Assembly (NCBI GenBank): GCA_014338405.1 | Contig: JTDE01000746.1 | Span: 51,081-115,080 of the forward strand | Direction of reading: 5' to 3' | Length of the DNA: 64,000 nucleotides | Source: Paragonimus skrjabini miyazakii | Taxonomy: Eukaryota; Platyhelminthes; Trematoda; Plagiorchiida; Troglotrematidae | Part shown: positions 10,815-22,900 of the stretch, in pieces | Layout of the letters: each line of letters starts with the position of its first letter | Numbering within the stretch: position 1 is the stretch's first letter | Translations under genes and position numbers: made by a program | Notes under the pieces: model-generated | Databases searched by the model: none | Seen by the model: the letters and a program-made list of their open reading frames with translations, nothing else | What the model was told of the DNA's origin: nothing

Positions 10815-11240
10815 ATCATTCTGTTCTGGGTTTGCACACAAGGCCATGGAAGGTTCAACGTTTTGACTAGCCGTTTTTGAGGTCATAGTGGTGGTGAGTA
10901 TAGGCGAATTGCAATCGCCTCTGCAATTGATGGCATACGACCTTTGACCTGTTTCGATTGTATCCCACATATTCGGTAGACTGGCCTGAACGATTCGGTC
11001 CGATTGATCAGATGGTTTGATTCGATCAAATGCGTAGCGATCGCAGACGAACAGGGCCTCATCGATACTCGCGTCAGCCACACCAGTATTGCGCTCTCAG
11101 TTGAAAGATATATTGCCTGTTCATGCCGCCTCTTTTTGTGTTTACCGTTTCGTTTGTTCCTGTGGAACAAGCTACGTAGGCCGCACAACAAAGCGATTAT
11201 CTGAACGCATTCGGGAGCACCAACACTTTGCTGTATGTCC
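10815..11240. mobile_element. Penelope-like element (lineage C), rearranged endonuclease halves back to back
   Basis: The plus strand from about 11070 reads TPVLRSQLKDILPVHAAS, FCVYRFVCSCGTSYVGRT and TKRLSERIREHQ (to about 11228), the N-terminal half of a PLE GIY-YIG nuclease. The minus strand from about 11095 down to 10840 reads VWLTRVSMRPCSSAIATHL, IESNHLINRTESFRPVYR and AEAIAIRLYSPPL, then one stop, then PQKRLVKTLNLPWP, the matching C-terminal half. In an intact element these two halves lie in one frame, N then C. Here they diverge from a shared point near 11090, so one half has been inverted. The GC content is higher than in the flanks. Overlapping ORFs in this span (10713-11081 and the start of 11398-10883) are by-products. 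Confidence 0.8.
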
Positions 11241-12987
11241 TTGCGTCTTGAGCTGTTGCAATCAAGTGCACTGATTTCACGTACTTCAGTTGAATTCTCG
11301 AATTCAGATAGTATCCACGTTGGTCTTTCTGCAGGCTTTGGAACGACGTGGTTTTCGGTCGGTTGTGGTTTGATGGGAATTGAACTCAGGATAGCCAAAC
11401 TTGTTTCTATCTATACCTTCATTGATAAATGAGGTGGGTAGTTCTCTCCAGTTTTTTCTGTTCACGCTTGTCTGAGAAGCCGAAACACACGACGTATGAG
11501 TTCAGAGTCCGCAGAGGCTGTTGATTTAAACCAGCGTGAACGGTTGTGTTAAGCTACTGACAAACTGTGGACTGTGAGCTTATGTCTCCGTGCGTTTCGA
11601 TTCTTAGCATAAAATGGACACCTGTTTGTTGAATAGAATTGTATATTTCAGCTGCTGTTGTTGAGAGCAAACATACAAATATTTTTGACCACATCACAAC
11701 GCTGAGTCCATAGTGCAAGAAACGATAGCCGTCAACAAATCCCGACATGCAATGATCGATCATTTTTAAGGATCCATACTGATAAAACCTAAACGAAAAT
11801 TTGTCCGTAATGCTCCTGGCAAACTCTGTTGATTTCTGGCCTACAGAATATTTCCGGTTATAGTAAACTGGCACGGATTAAAAATGGGTTACAAACAAAT
11901 TTCGTAAAATGCCGTAATTTTTTGACAATGTCAAAAGACTATATTACATTTATGAGCAGTATGATAACATTAAAAAGTGTGCAGTGTAGACGAACTGCGT
12001 TGTGAAATGTGTGGTCCACATTGAAATGGTGTCGTATGTTGCGCTTTGATGGAGTTGCAGCAAGTATGAGGCAGTCGGATAAATTACGTGCTGCCCGTCA
12101 AGCTACGAATTCCAGAGATTCGTCGGGTATGGGAGGGTTTACAACAGGCATTAATTTACAACTAAAGCAACCAAATGGATCTCGTCCCAAAGTTATATCC
12201 ATCAACCGTTATGGCATAGCCTACCGGTCAATGGCGAGGTTGACCCGAGTATAATGAAACCATCAAGCTAGATCCTGACTAAGACGTCTCTTGAAAATTG
12301 AGCACATTGAGCCGCCGTGTCGATCACCAGTAGACGATGCGATGGTTTAAGGGAGCACTTCACTGATGATGACAATAGTAGAACCATTCCACAACGCTAA
12401 TAATCACCCTAAGTGTAACCAGTAATGTGCTTATTGATGTCCTAGCAAGGTGCCGGCTCAGAGGCTGTTAGTTGTCCGTTACTTGAAGAAAATAGCACGT
12501 AACTCAAAATGTCATCATTTTTAATGTCCTGTTGTATTAGTTCTGGTATGTTCTATTGATCTACAATTAACGTCTGAACAACCGGATTGCTTTTGTAAAA
12601 CATCTGCCACAGCTCTTTCTCAACAGAATCGAATTTTTCAGTGGGTTCAGCCAAAAAATATTAACGTAAAAACACTTCATTTTGAAAGATACGGAAGAAG
12701 AAGACAAATCATCTTAGTTGTCAATCGCTCCTTTTGTTTGTGCAAAATTTTAACATTTAGTTAACTATCTGATGTAACGCGTTCAATCGCTGACCCAGAA
12801 CCGAGAAAAAGAATAGGTGCAGCAACAACGTCTATTGGAAAGATGAGGCGAGTTCAGGATTAGACGACAGCGATCCCAACTTTATAAGTTGAAATAAATA
12901 CGATACATGGCGGTCAGAGCGTAAGAACTAATCACGTTACAGAGGGGCTTCCGAAAGTGCACGCATGTAAACAGTTCACCAAACGTA
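11241..12987. other. Non-coding stretch without a recognised gene
   Basis: Minus-strand open frames at 11398-11240 and 11874-11554 may include upstream remains of the lineage C element, but no RT motif could be identified. Nothing else was recognised. Confidence 0.4.
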
Positions 12988-13085
12988 CAGCTGCAGTCAG
13001 ATTAACTGAGTGAGTTAGAATAGCATAACGTACAGGCGTTCGATCGCGCAGCTGCAATCTGATTAACTGAGTGATCTAAAATATA
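12988..13085. repeat. Short tandem duplication, unit about 61 bp
   Basis: CAGCTGCAGTCAGATTAACT at 12988 recurs as CAGCTGCAATCTGATTAACT at 13049, each followed by GAGTGA and a similar AT-rich stretch. This gives two imperfect head-to-tail units. No coding role seen. Confidence 0.6.
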
Positions 13086-16000
13086 TCAGTTAACTCGAAG
13101 CCGGATCGATCAATCGATATGACCTGATTTGCTTTTGCTGCTTCGTTCGGAGATGCGTCTCTTAGCACTAGCTGACACCAAAATGACCCAAAGTTTGCCG
13201 TGTTGATGTTTGTTTGGCTGACAAGTAAATCTTAACTCAAACTTTCGAAATCGTGACCAAGTACATAGCATTCTGTGTAATGTATACTGGTAATTATGTC
13301 TGCTGATATCCCCATTTATCCAGGTATACCGAAATTTAAACAACATTCCACTGTAAAATAAAGCTTTCGCTTATCCACTCTTCTTCCCTTTGGTCTATCG
13401 GTAAATGGGCCTCTCGGAAATTATCTTCAGTATGAATGCCAACCGAAACAGCTTGTAGTGTAGTGACCTATTTGTGAGTTAAATAGAGTAAGTACAATTA
13501 TATCGGTTTCCTATGGACTGTTTATTCGTTTGGCAGCCATCGCTGAGGACTATTCTTACTCCCACTTTCTTGACTGAACAATCTATAATAAGCGAGTGAA
13601 GCTTCAAACTGATTTCCTCACACTGAAGTTACTTCGCCGGTGTACTATTCGAACCAGTGAATTGAAAGGTTGTACACTAAAACCACGCTGTTTTGCTACT
13701 CTCACCTGGATGTGTTGTGTCGGGGTCGTCGTTTACGAGCACGTGCATTTCTAACCAGTTATTTGATCCGTTCATTCCAACTTGGGCGAATTCAAGGTGA
13801 AAACCATTATTAACAACACTGGAATGAGACGGACGGTTTCACTACGGCTGACGGCTGAGCTTCCGTTTTCTTCACAATTGCGTGTTGAAATACAGCAAGC
13901 GTTTCCTTACTCTTTAACGAGAGACCTCACTGGCATAGGGTAGTAAGTGACCACAATCCAACGTCCTGGGAGCAACTGCTGGTTATGCATCCATAATAGA
14001 GTAGCACAATCAACTTATCCACTAAATTCATGACGAGGTTGACAGTGATTAGCTTCTTACAAAATCTTGGAAGTATTCTAATAGTCGATGAAGTAGGACT
14101 CAAATATTATTCGTTGTCTCACGATATATGGAATAGTGACTACTCACAATCATCCAGTGATGAATGACAACAATTCATTCAATAATTTCCCGCTGAAGGT
14201 GGTAACATCAACAGCCATGTTGACACATCGATAATACATCGTTCTATTCAGCGCTGTTTTCACTAACTGACAGTAGTAGTGATTTTGGCAGCTCCGACTG
14301 TTAGTTCAGGTATTCGATTGTTCCCTATCCGTGACGTTCAGATTGCAAACGTTTCATTACTAAACATGATGACATCATCAGTGTTTAAGTGTAGGCGAGA
14401 TAGTCAGTGAAATTTGATAGATACTTGCTATTATATACAAAAATTGAGTAGGCTATATGACCGAAATTCTGAGTGGTCACTACCTTTTACTGATAAAATT
14501 TGACCTTTGCTCGGAATTATAGGCTAACTCACCTACAGATTGATTATATCACTTCGTTCGGTGATGAAACATTTGCAACCTAAATGCTAGGCTCAGCGAA
14601 TAGGCGACATTTAAAACGGATTTGTACCTTCTTTCTCAAATTCGAAATGAGACTCAACTTGCAGAACATGCCTTTCTTTGAAGCGATTATCTCACAATTT
14701 TTCATGCGCTTCCCTAATTTACTCTGGTATTCTAAATTAGCTGAATCTGATCTGAACAGATAGGTAGCAAATAATGATCGAAGTACATTAACTTGTGATT
14801 TACTGCAGCCACCTTAGTTTTATCCTTGACAATTTACAACTCACGAATACGGTCGTTCTTGTTTTCTCTCCAGTTCCAAGGTGAAATGGATGGAGGTGAA
14901 AACGATTTTTACTCAATGATCACTTGGAACTTGATAGTCTGCATCTACTGAGTAGACCTGACAACGGTCAGTGTACTGGTCACGTATGCTGGTTATTCCC
15001 GAGTTTGGTGAACGAAGTTGGTCAACTTTTCTATGGTGAGGTGAGGTAGGAAACGTTGGCTACAAGTATATTTTCCAATGGGTGATAAAGTGCGTGTAGA
15101 AGTTGGAGTATTTCCTAAAACACAATTCAAAGAATGCGGTCAGATAGGGAAATGTCGATGTAATTGATTTTTGAGGTCTGACTGGCTGTAGAATTACACG
15201 TAGTGTCTTGTAGTTGCTGGTTGTCATAAACCTATTTTGAAATACTCTTTCACAGAGTTGTTCCTGTTTTGACTGACAAGCACCTGCTGGAATCCGTTTT
15301 ACATCTACTATTGTAAAAATAGGGCAAGCCTTGTTTAACACTTCAAGGTGGTTACATATGTGATCAGATCATTGCTTAACCACTCATTATAGAAAGCAAT
15401 TTTTGCTCGGATTAGGCAAATAACAAACTCCGCATCTTCTTAAAAGCGGCCGCATAGAATGTTGATTCAGATCTCACCTATAACTTAATTTTGGCAGATA
15501 GTGGTGATTGAATTCATAAAGGCGACACACAACTACAAGATCAAAACGGGTTAGTGACTGACAGTAGAATATAGAATAAAGGCCAAAGTATGTCCACTCA
15601 TAAGCAACCAAGACCACTTAGTTTCTCATCGTTAACTTGTTATGGCGACCAACTTATGTGTTTTTGTCCAGGGGGATGATTCACTACATCCACAACATCA
15701 CATATGAATCATCATGAAATGGTTCGGCTTTTTTTATGGTTTGTGCGGGCGTCACCCGTCTGGGTTTCAATCAGCAAAAGAAAGCTTCAATTTAACATGA
15801 AGTGAAAAGTTACAGGAGGCTTGGTTAATTTACAATAAATTGTACATAGGTACGATCACACATACAGCTATTTTCCACCCAACCACTTCTGAAAATGGCA
15901 ACAGTTTCTAGATATGTTACTCTAAGAGTTCGCCAGCGGTCTAGTAAAATCCCAACCAAAGCTCAACACCCATTTTATTAGCTATGAAAGTGCAAATTAA

Positions 16001-19000
16001 TCAGCATATATAAGCGCTCAGCCATGTTAGGTTGTGAGTTATGATCAGTTTGTCAAATCGCGGCAAGAGCAGACTTTGTAGCCTTCCTCCTAACTCTAGT
16101 CGATGACCCCACGAGTAAAACATCTCAGTCAAGCAGAAACCGTGTAATTCATTAATTTTGCCAACGATTTTGTCTATCACCGAAAACTAGCCGCTTAAGC
16201 AAGATAAAACTCACGTCTGTTAATTTTTTCGGGAGCGATTTCAGAAACTTATTGCCAATGCTGTAATGCTATGTGAATATGACTCAGTTTTCATCGACCA
16301 ACCCCTGAAGTGCCAGATCAGGAGTCAAGACACTGGTCATCATTTCCAATGAATTATATTATTCCAACCTGGTTGAAAGTCCTAACTGCAGAGTTATTGA
16401 CCCGAGTTAATAGGTCAATTCCTTCGTCTACGGCTGAAATGACTACGCTACCCCAGAGTTGCTTACACGCGAATACGGCTGGGCAAATCGATGGGTGAGG
16501 ATGGTGAAGTCACGGATTACCACATGGCTCCCTTCAGGGAGCCGAATTCTTAATATTATAGTGATCAGGTCGTCGTAATCAACGTGCTTGTCACAAACGA
16601 GACGTGCATCAACATCATGATGACAAAGAGTCTGACTGAGAACAGGTCGTGTAACAAGGAACTTTTGTTCATTTTCGCAGAGGTTTCCTGAAATCCACCC
16701 AGCAGCAGCTTTGGGGTGTGCGTTGCCTTAACTTATGGCTCCCTCTCTCTCTCCTCTTTCTACACAATGACTAAATGTTTCACCATATTCCATATCCGAC
16801 TTGGCATTCCCGAATTAATGGGTACCCCAACGTTTTGTGACTTGCTTATCTAGGGCTCACCATTTAGAGGGCAAGGTGCCAGTTGATTGAAGTACATCAA
16901 TACTCCTGAAGATGTTCATGGTAGAGGACAACGCATTCGAAATCCGCTGATAGTTCCCCATCCCTTTTCCTTCATTTATCCGAACTACCCTTATTCCACC
17001 ATGAGAAACGTTCAATTATTGGTCGGACGTTTTCATTCGTTTAAGTTGAATCTGGCCAGAAGTATTTGTCAACGTTTATCAAGTCGTATGTTGTGGCGGT
17101 AACTCTCTGATAAGACCGCAGTATGAAACCTTCTTGCAGCTAGGAAATCCTGTGTTGACAAATTTTAACAAGAGTAAAGATCCAGCTCAGCGGCTATCTT
17201 TAGAGTGATCCGGCCAGTAACTCTACTTTCGTTTAAAAGCTGTGAGCAGATGTGAGTAGTGTTCAGTTTTTATCATTCAGTTCTCGACTACACATTGGTA
17301 AACAGTCATGTGAACTGGATGACAATGCGAGACAATTATGCAACCAACTGCATACAAGTAGAGTTTGTTAGATCAGATAACGATTAGTCACATTGACAGT
17401 CAAAGGTAAACCACAGCCTGACTAGGTCCGATTGGGATACTTCGCCAAGAGTGATGTTTAGTCAAGGTGGCACGAGATTAAACCATTTACTTGCATCATG
17501 GTCTCATGCCATACACACATGCACAACGTGCGGGTATACAAAAGTCAGCTGAACCGATCAAGTTTACCTTTCGGATGAGCCAGTACTTACTACCCCGATT
17601 ATAGTGGTCTCATGGGTAACAGTGCATTAGTGACCCTAGCCTTTGGGCATTTGACCGTTAACCTATACATTACATATTCATGATTTGTTTACTGTAAATA
17701 TATCCCAAGTTTGTAATAAACACACCCGCTGTAAGCATGAACACAGACTATCTTTTGATCATCTTGATTTTTGAATTTGCAATCGGACGTAGAATTCATT
17801 CGGATCAGATAATTTAATTTAGTCGTGGTCGCTTCGACTACAATTATTTTACTGGAGGACCGATATATTGACGTTTTACAGACGATAATGAACTGCTGAC
17901 GAGATGTGAAATTTGTAACACTACATTTCTAGATCGTAAAAGCAATTTTGTCCATGGTAACAATAAGCAGTAATGATAATCACGATACTGATAAAACGAC
18001 ATTAAGGTAGACAAGTAAGGAAGCATCTATTAAAGTTTGACAACCAGTAATAGCTACTATTTTCAAGAAAGAAGTCAGGAGTTTGTGAAATTCATAGTGA
18101 AGATAACTGCATTCCGGTTGTGCTCAGGATTCTTGCATCCTTTATACTTTGTAGATATCCTGAACAATCGTAAACAGACAACGGAAAAGATCTTACCGGA
18201 TTTCACCCCAACTGGGGATTTGTTGGTCATCTTTACATTTTTGGTCAAATTCTAGAGCATTTTTAAGCGTACCACCAGACAAAAATGGCAGCTTTATCAA
18301 TCTTAGAATAGCATTCAGTTTACTGAGTTGATTCGTAGTTTTCGAGTCACTTGAACGTAAGGTGTAACTAACAAGTGTGCAAACCTACGGCGGGCGTTCT
18401 GATCTTATACCTGCGTCCTGGATAAGATCCACGGTGAAATGTCTCCAAAGTTCAACATCTGTGTTTCTCAAGACTAACCCAATTCGACAGTTTTGTTCAA
18501 TTTTGTTCTAGACAGAATGCTGGGGAGATGTTCGTAGTAATCCGGAAGCGCCAGTGTAAACATCCTTCTTAGTGGAGGGCTGACTTGCTTAGAATATAGG
18601 GACCATGAGATGCTGTTTGACAATGCTTGTCGTGGCTTCAAAAGCAACATTAAACGACATTTTGTATTCCGCCGAATATCTCGGAATGTGTTCTGAGGCT
18701 TCCAATTTCAAACCATCTTTGCATGACTGAGATTTTCGTTAAATGTAACGTTTGATGACGAAGTAATAGAGATTTGTGCACAAGTATACGTGAAACTGTA
18801 GCAAGTAGTAGTCCGTATCACCAGCGACAGTTTGATAGTCAGCATTATCTTTGACGACAAAACGGTGTTATTGTTGAACCTAAGAGCCGCACATATTAAG
18901 CAGTTGTAAGACCAGTGTTAGTGCTTCATAGCGAAACTTCGCTGCCGCCTTCAGATATTTCATTCTGGATGTGTAAGTTTCATCACGCGTACCACACGGT

Positions 19001-19379
19001 ATCAAGGGGTGTGCAACGACAAAGCTAGAAAGTGGATATTTAGCAACTATGGTCAAATGAATTGATTTCCCGCCAGTTTTCAAAAGTTTACAGACTTTGG
19101 TCGTTGGATTATATGCTAAAACTGCCAGCCAGTCGCCTTCCATACCGAACATTGTTTACGAACACCGCAAGATTCGAGGTGGACAAATAACGACTTGCTT
19201 TAGTAAAATGAAGACAGTTAGCAATGAGTCTGCGCAGACAAAAGTCCACGTGACATACAGAATCAACAGTGGAGGACCGGAGGTAACATGTGATTTAATC
19301 GAATTCATTGGCGTGAGCTTTGGCACTGTTCATCTAGTCTGACTGTGAAGTAGATGAAATTAAGGCAACGAAATTTTTA
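13086..19379. other. Long stretch without a recognised gene
   Basis: Read on both strands. Open frames are short (most under 95 codons) and show no domains. The minus frame 19142-18880 has a passing resemblance to the end of a PDZ domain but was rejected. A CT-rich run is at about 16741-16755. No retroelement motif, tRNA-like fold or ribozyme core was recognised. Confidence 0.5.
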
Positions 19380-19470
19380 AGTGGATTGAGATTGACACAG
19401 CGCACGAGCAATTTGCAATACCCAACGTTTTAACTATCTCGTGTGGCTTTCCTCAAGGGTGTTGTTAGAG
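19380..19470 (-). mobile_element. Solo fragment of a PLE-A terminal repeat
   Basis: Bases 19380-19470 align with the outer part of the PLE-A repeat (GGATTGAGA, CACGAGCAA, GCAATA, AACTATCTCGTGTGGC, TTTCCTCAAGGGTGTTGTT). On the minus strand the hammerhead core is mutated to CTTGAGGA and its GAAA to TAAA-like sequence. No coding part is attached, so it is a solo repeat or the stub of a deleted copy. Confidence 0.65.
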
Positions 19471-19672
19471 GTGAATATAGATTGTGACTGTCATGTGAAA
19501 ACTGCTGCACTCTAATTTTTATCATGTTTTGCTGGTCGTTTTCACTCACTTACATAAACAGTGGTTGAAATGAGGACTAGAGTTTATGTGAAGTAAGTCC
19601 CCCATTCTTTGACATTTAAACCGGTTTTTTTTCTGTTCTCGTGATTGTGTGGTACTGAAGACTAACAGCCAA

Positions 19673-19963
19673 CTATTGAGGTACCTTAACCCTACAAGAT
19701 CTGCAGTTGTGCTTTCTGACAAAAATCATTATTCCTAGTCTTTCCACTGATGAATGTGCACTGTCGGTAAGCACTGTTGAAAGACAATCATGTTCATTTG
19801 ATTTGTAAAACAACATGTACCGAAACAGATGGTCATCAGACACTCTTTCATTAATACTGATTAAAAGAAATAGTGTGTAAAGCCTTCTCGGCGTATACAC
19901 ATATCTTTCAGTTTTACCAAGAAAGGTCCGAACTAATTGCTTTATTGTACCGTTAGTGCTCAT
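19673..19963 (-). CDS. Unrecognised ORF, 96 aa from ATG
   Basis: ATG at 19963 gives MSTNGTIKQLVRTFLGKTER, and the frame ends at 19673 with CRVKVPQ. It is rich in Arg and Lys, has one hydrophobic patch (LYTLFLLISI, about residues 30-39) and a CRSC pair near the C-terminus. No domain is recognised, and no splice signal settles whether it is an exon. It lies about 200 bp from the PLE-A repeat fragment. It may be chance. Confidence 0.18.
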   Translation of the reverse strand: MSTNGTIKQLVRTFLGKTERYVYTPRRLYTLFLLISINERVSDDHLFRYMLFYKSNEHDCLSTVLTDSAHSSVERLGIMIFVRKHNCRSCRVKVPQ

Positions 19964-19970
19964 GTACAAT

Positions 19971-22900
19971 TAATACTCGGCAGGGAGATCTAATATTTGG
20001 CACATTGATACAAACCAGTACGCCTGCTAATGTGTGTTCCTGATTTTCAACCTGGACGTTTTCACAACTGTGACAAACGTGCTCTCTGTTGTTAACTTTA
20101 GCTAAAATAAACAAGGAATGAGTCGATTTTGACTGGAAGTGCGTTCGGGTTTTGTTTTGCCGAACTCAGCATAAACAGCCTGTTCAGTGTTCAAACAATA
20201 TGCGAATCACATTGAAGTCCAAAGTTGTTTACAACCTTTTTCATGATGAAAATCAGGCAGATTTATTCGTACCCATAAAAAGTCATCACTGTCATGTTAC
20301 GGGTCGCGTGGACGGTATTTCTGTCCGAGGACAGCGAAACAAAATGTTTAACTGATTAGTTAGAAAAGAGAAAAAATGTTTATTGAAAGGCAACGTAAGA
20401 ATTGTAGTTTAAGTTGTTTGGTATGAACTGCTTCAGATATATGACAATTGAAACTGTAAAAATCTCCATCGGATATTACACGACTTACTGTTTAACTGCA
20501 GCAAACTGACTACTTTCACTAGTACTGGACTATCTGGTGAAATCACCACTGTTTTAGTTTGCAAGCTGAAGCCTTTCAGCACGTTCCGTCATTTCTGGAA
20601 ATCAAAACCTTCGTAGTATTGACCTAGCCCTTGGCGGAGAGCAAAGTGATCACAGTACTTAATAAGCAACTCCGTGTCGCATCATTCTCGGCACGAGTTA
20701 GGGGAGAAGTGGCTCAACAAGCAGAATGTGCCTGTTTGCATCCATCTTTGAGAACACCACCCACTTACCGGTCACTTCGGATGGGAACTTCCGCAGTAAT
20801 CAAAAACTAGCATTAAAAATATGATATCATTCGTTGCTGAAGAAAAAGAAGCAATAAGTGTGTGGTACCTGCCAGTTGTAGAAAGTACTAGAGGTTGAAA
20901 CTGCTGTGACCACGTCTGAATTGGTATTGGCAACCGTGCTTGCTCAAAATCCTTTTACCAGTTTCTCTTGTACTTATTGCTTTGATGAGTGCCAGTTGGA
21001 CTGAGTTCACTAGTAAAAGCAGCATTATATCATAGCCCATGAAACGCTTACTGGGAGTAGCATCCAAACTGCATTTCTTAAAGAGGACGATTCGTGCGTT
21101 CATCATGCAACAATCCTCAAGTAGCTGGTCACACAAGAGGGCACCAAAACGGTTTCTTTTACGTTCAAATGCTTGAAAATGCACGAAGGATGAGAAATGT
21201 CAACAACACAGTAGAAGAAAACTTCCGAAAAAGATTTAAATTCATCACAATTTCCCACTTGTCCCAGTTCTCATACAACGCTTTGTTACGTTTTGATAAT
21301 AGCAACAGGCCTTGTCAAAACATAGTGACCTTGTCAGGAAACCGTGGGTGACTGAAGCAATGCAAGTAAGTTCATCATTTGCTCAAGCAAGCGTCTGGAG
21401 GGGTATGAAAAACATTAGTCACGAGGGAATTCAAAGAAAAAGTAAAGATTTTTCCACCTCAGCCAGAAAATCCCACAGGATAAATCTGTAATCTCTCAAG
21501 TAACCATGAATAGTAAATGTCTGAAGCATTCTGCTACGTCAGGTTGTCTTGCATTAGCGGACAGGTAACCATATAATGGCAATTGTGAAAACGGTTTCGG
21601 CATCTCGAGACAGAATATAATGTAGCAGCTTCTGGTAAAGTATGCGGACCCACAGGCATAATATGACGACAGAATTTTCATAGGTGAATATCAAGCAACT
21701 CAAACGATATTACTTAATAAATTTTGTGTTTTAATCTTAAGGCTGTCTTCATAAAACGGGAGTCAAAAGGACTATCCAATGACTTCATACCTAACGCTGA
21801 TGCCGTTTAAATCATATGAACTCTAACCTAATGGTAAATCAGTCGTATAGCCCCATCAAAACATGGGTACCATCGCAGCGTGTAAATTGATATTTTTGGG
21901 CAATTGTATGGTTGACACAGATAGATTAGGAAAATAACAGCGTGTATTGTTTAAAGTAGAAATAAAACGTGTCAGACGAACAACGGCAGTCAAAGTGATT
22001 CATATAGACATTATGACTAACTGAAGTGGATCAATAAGTGAAGTGAAATGGGAAAAACTGCATTAAATATTGTAAGTGCATAGGAGAAAGAAAGATGAAC
22101 AAAATTTGACGTTGTGACAGCATACTACTCAGTGGTGTGAAGTAGTATGGTACGGCGCAGAAAGTACAGCGCACGCCCTGAAATTGTTGGCGATCTTTAG
22201 CATCCAAAACACAGAACCACGAAATGACAGTTGAGGCAACGTGCATGTCTTGTGCTAATGGTAACGGATGCAGAATTATGCTCACCGTACAAATCGAGGA
22301 GTATATTTGAACAGAATACAACAAAATAGACGGCATGAACTCAGTTCTCATATTCTCGTCGGTCATGAACTCGTGATTATTATTAAAAACACCTGGACTT
22401 AGATGAAAAGGAAAAAAGGATGAATTGGGGTAGGTCGTGGATAACATTCACAGCCGGATCATCGGCAAACAAGGGCAGACTGCCGGTTTTTATGGACACG
22501 CAAAACTGCCTACCGGTGGCTGATCACTAAGGCCACGACTAAGGCCACGTTAAGAGTGTGTGGACTGTGAGTGTTCATCGGAGCCGGAACTGATGGCACG
22601 ATGATGCCGGTGTGGCTAAATTCTATGAGCGCTTTGAGATGGATAAACCGGCATCCTGTCATCGTTGATTATTACTCACCGGCGGGTGGACCAATGCCTC
22701 TCTTAGACTGTGGAATACACTCCTTGGCTCCCGAGTTAAGCTTTCTTTCCGTTCTACCAATGGGTTCCAGAAATTAAAAGAAAATTGGGGGGCAAAGTGG
22801 CTGCTGGAAAAACATTGTTATTTGCTTTCTCTCTGATGATAGAAACAACCTAGATATTTGTGAGAGTAGAACGAATTTCGTTTTTTTGTGTGCGCGTTTT

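Noticed and set aside
10713..11081. 123-codon minus-strand frame starting MADASIDEALF that looks protein-like
   Set aside because: It is a shifted frame over the C-terminal half of the lineage C PLE. The true frame on the same strand reads SSAIATHL...LPWP.
10883..11398. 171-codon minus-strand frame, the longest in the window
   Set aside because: Only its last third is PLE sequence. The first part runs antisense to the plus-strand GIY-YIG half, so it is not one gene.
11470..11500. CTGAGAAGCCGAAACAC downstream of PLE-C as a hammerhead core
   Set aside because: The core base order is CTGAGAA rather than CTGANGA, and no pairing stems were found.
18880..19152. Minus-strand frame with GDWLAVL...LLKTGGKSIHLTIV resembling the end of a PDZ domain
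   Set aside because: No carboxylate-binding loop or earlier strands upstream. The similarity is too short to claim.
20683..20696. ATTCTCGGCACGAG (and CGTGCCGAATTC near 1727), similar to an old cDNA library adapter
   Set aside because: Imperfect matches inside continuous genomic sequence of normal composition, so no sign of vector contamination.
22826..22850. CTGATGATAGAAACAACC as a hammerhead core
   Set aside because: There are only two bases between CTGATGA and GAAA, so stem II is impossible.
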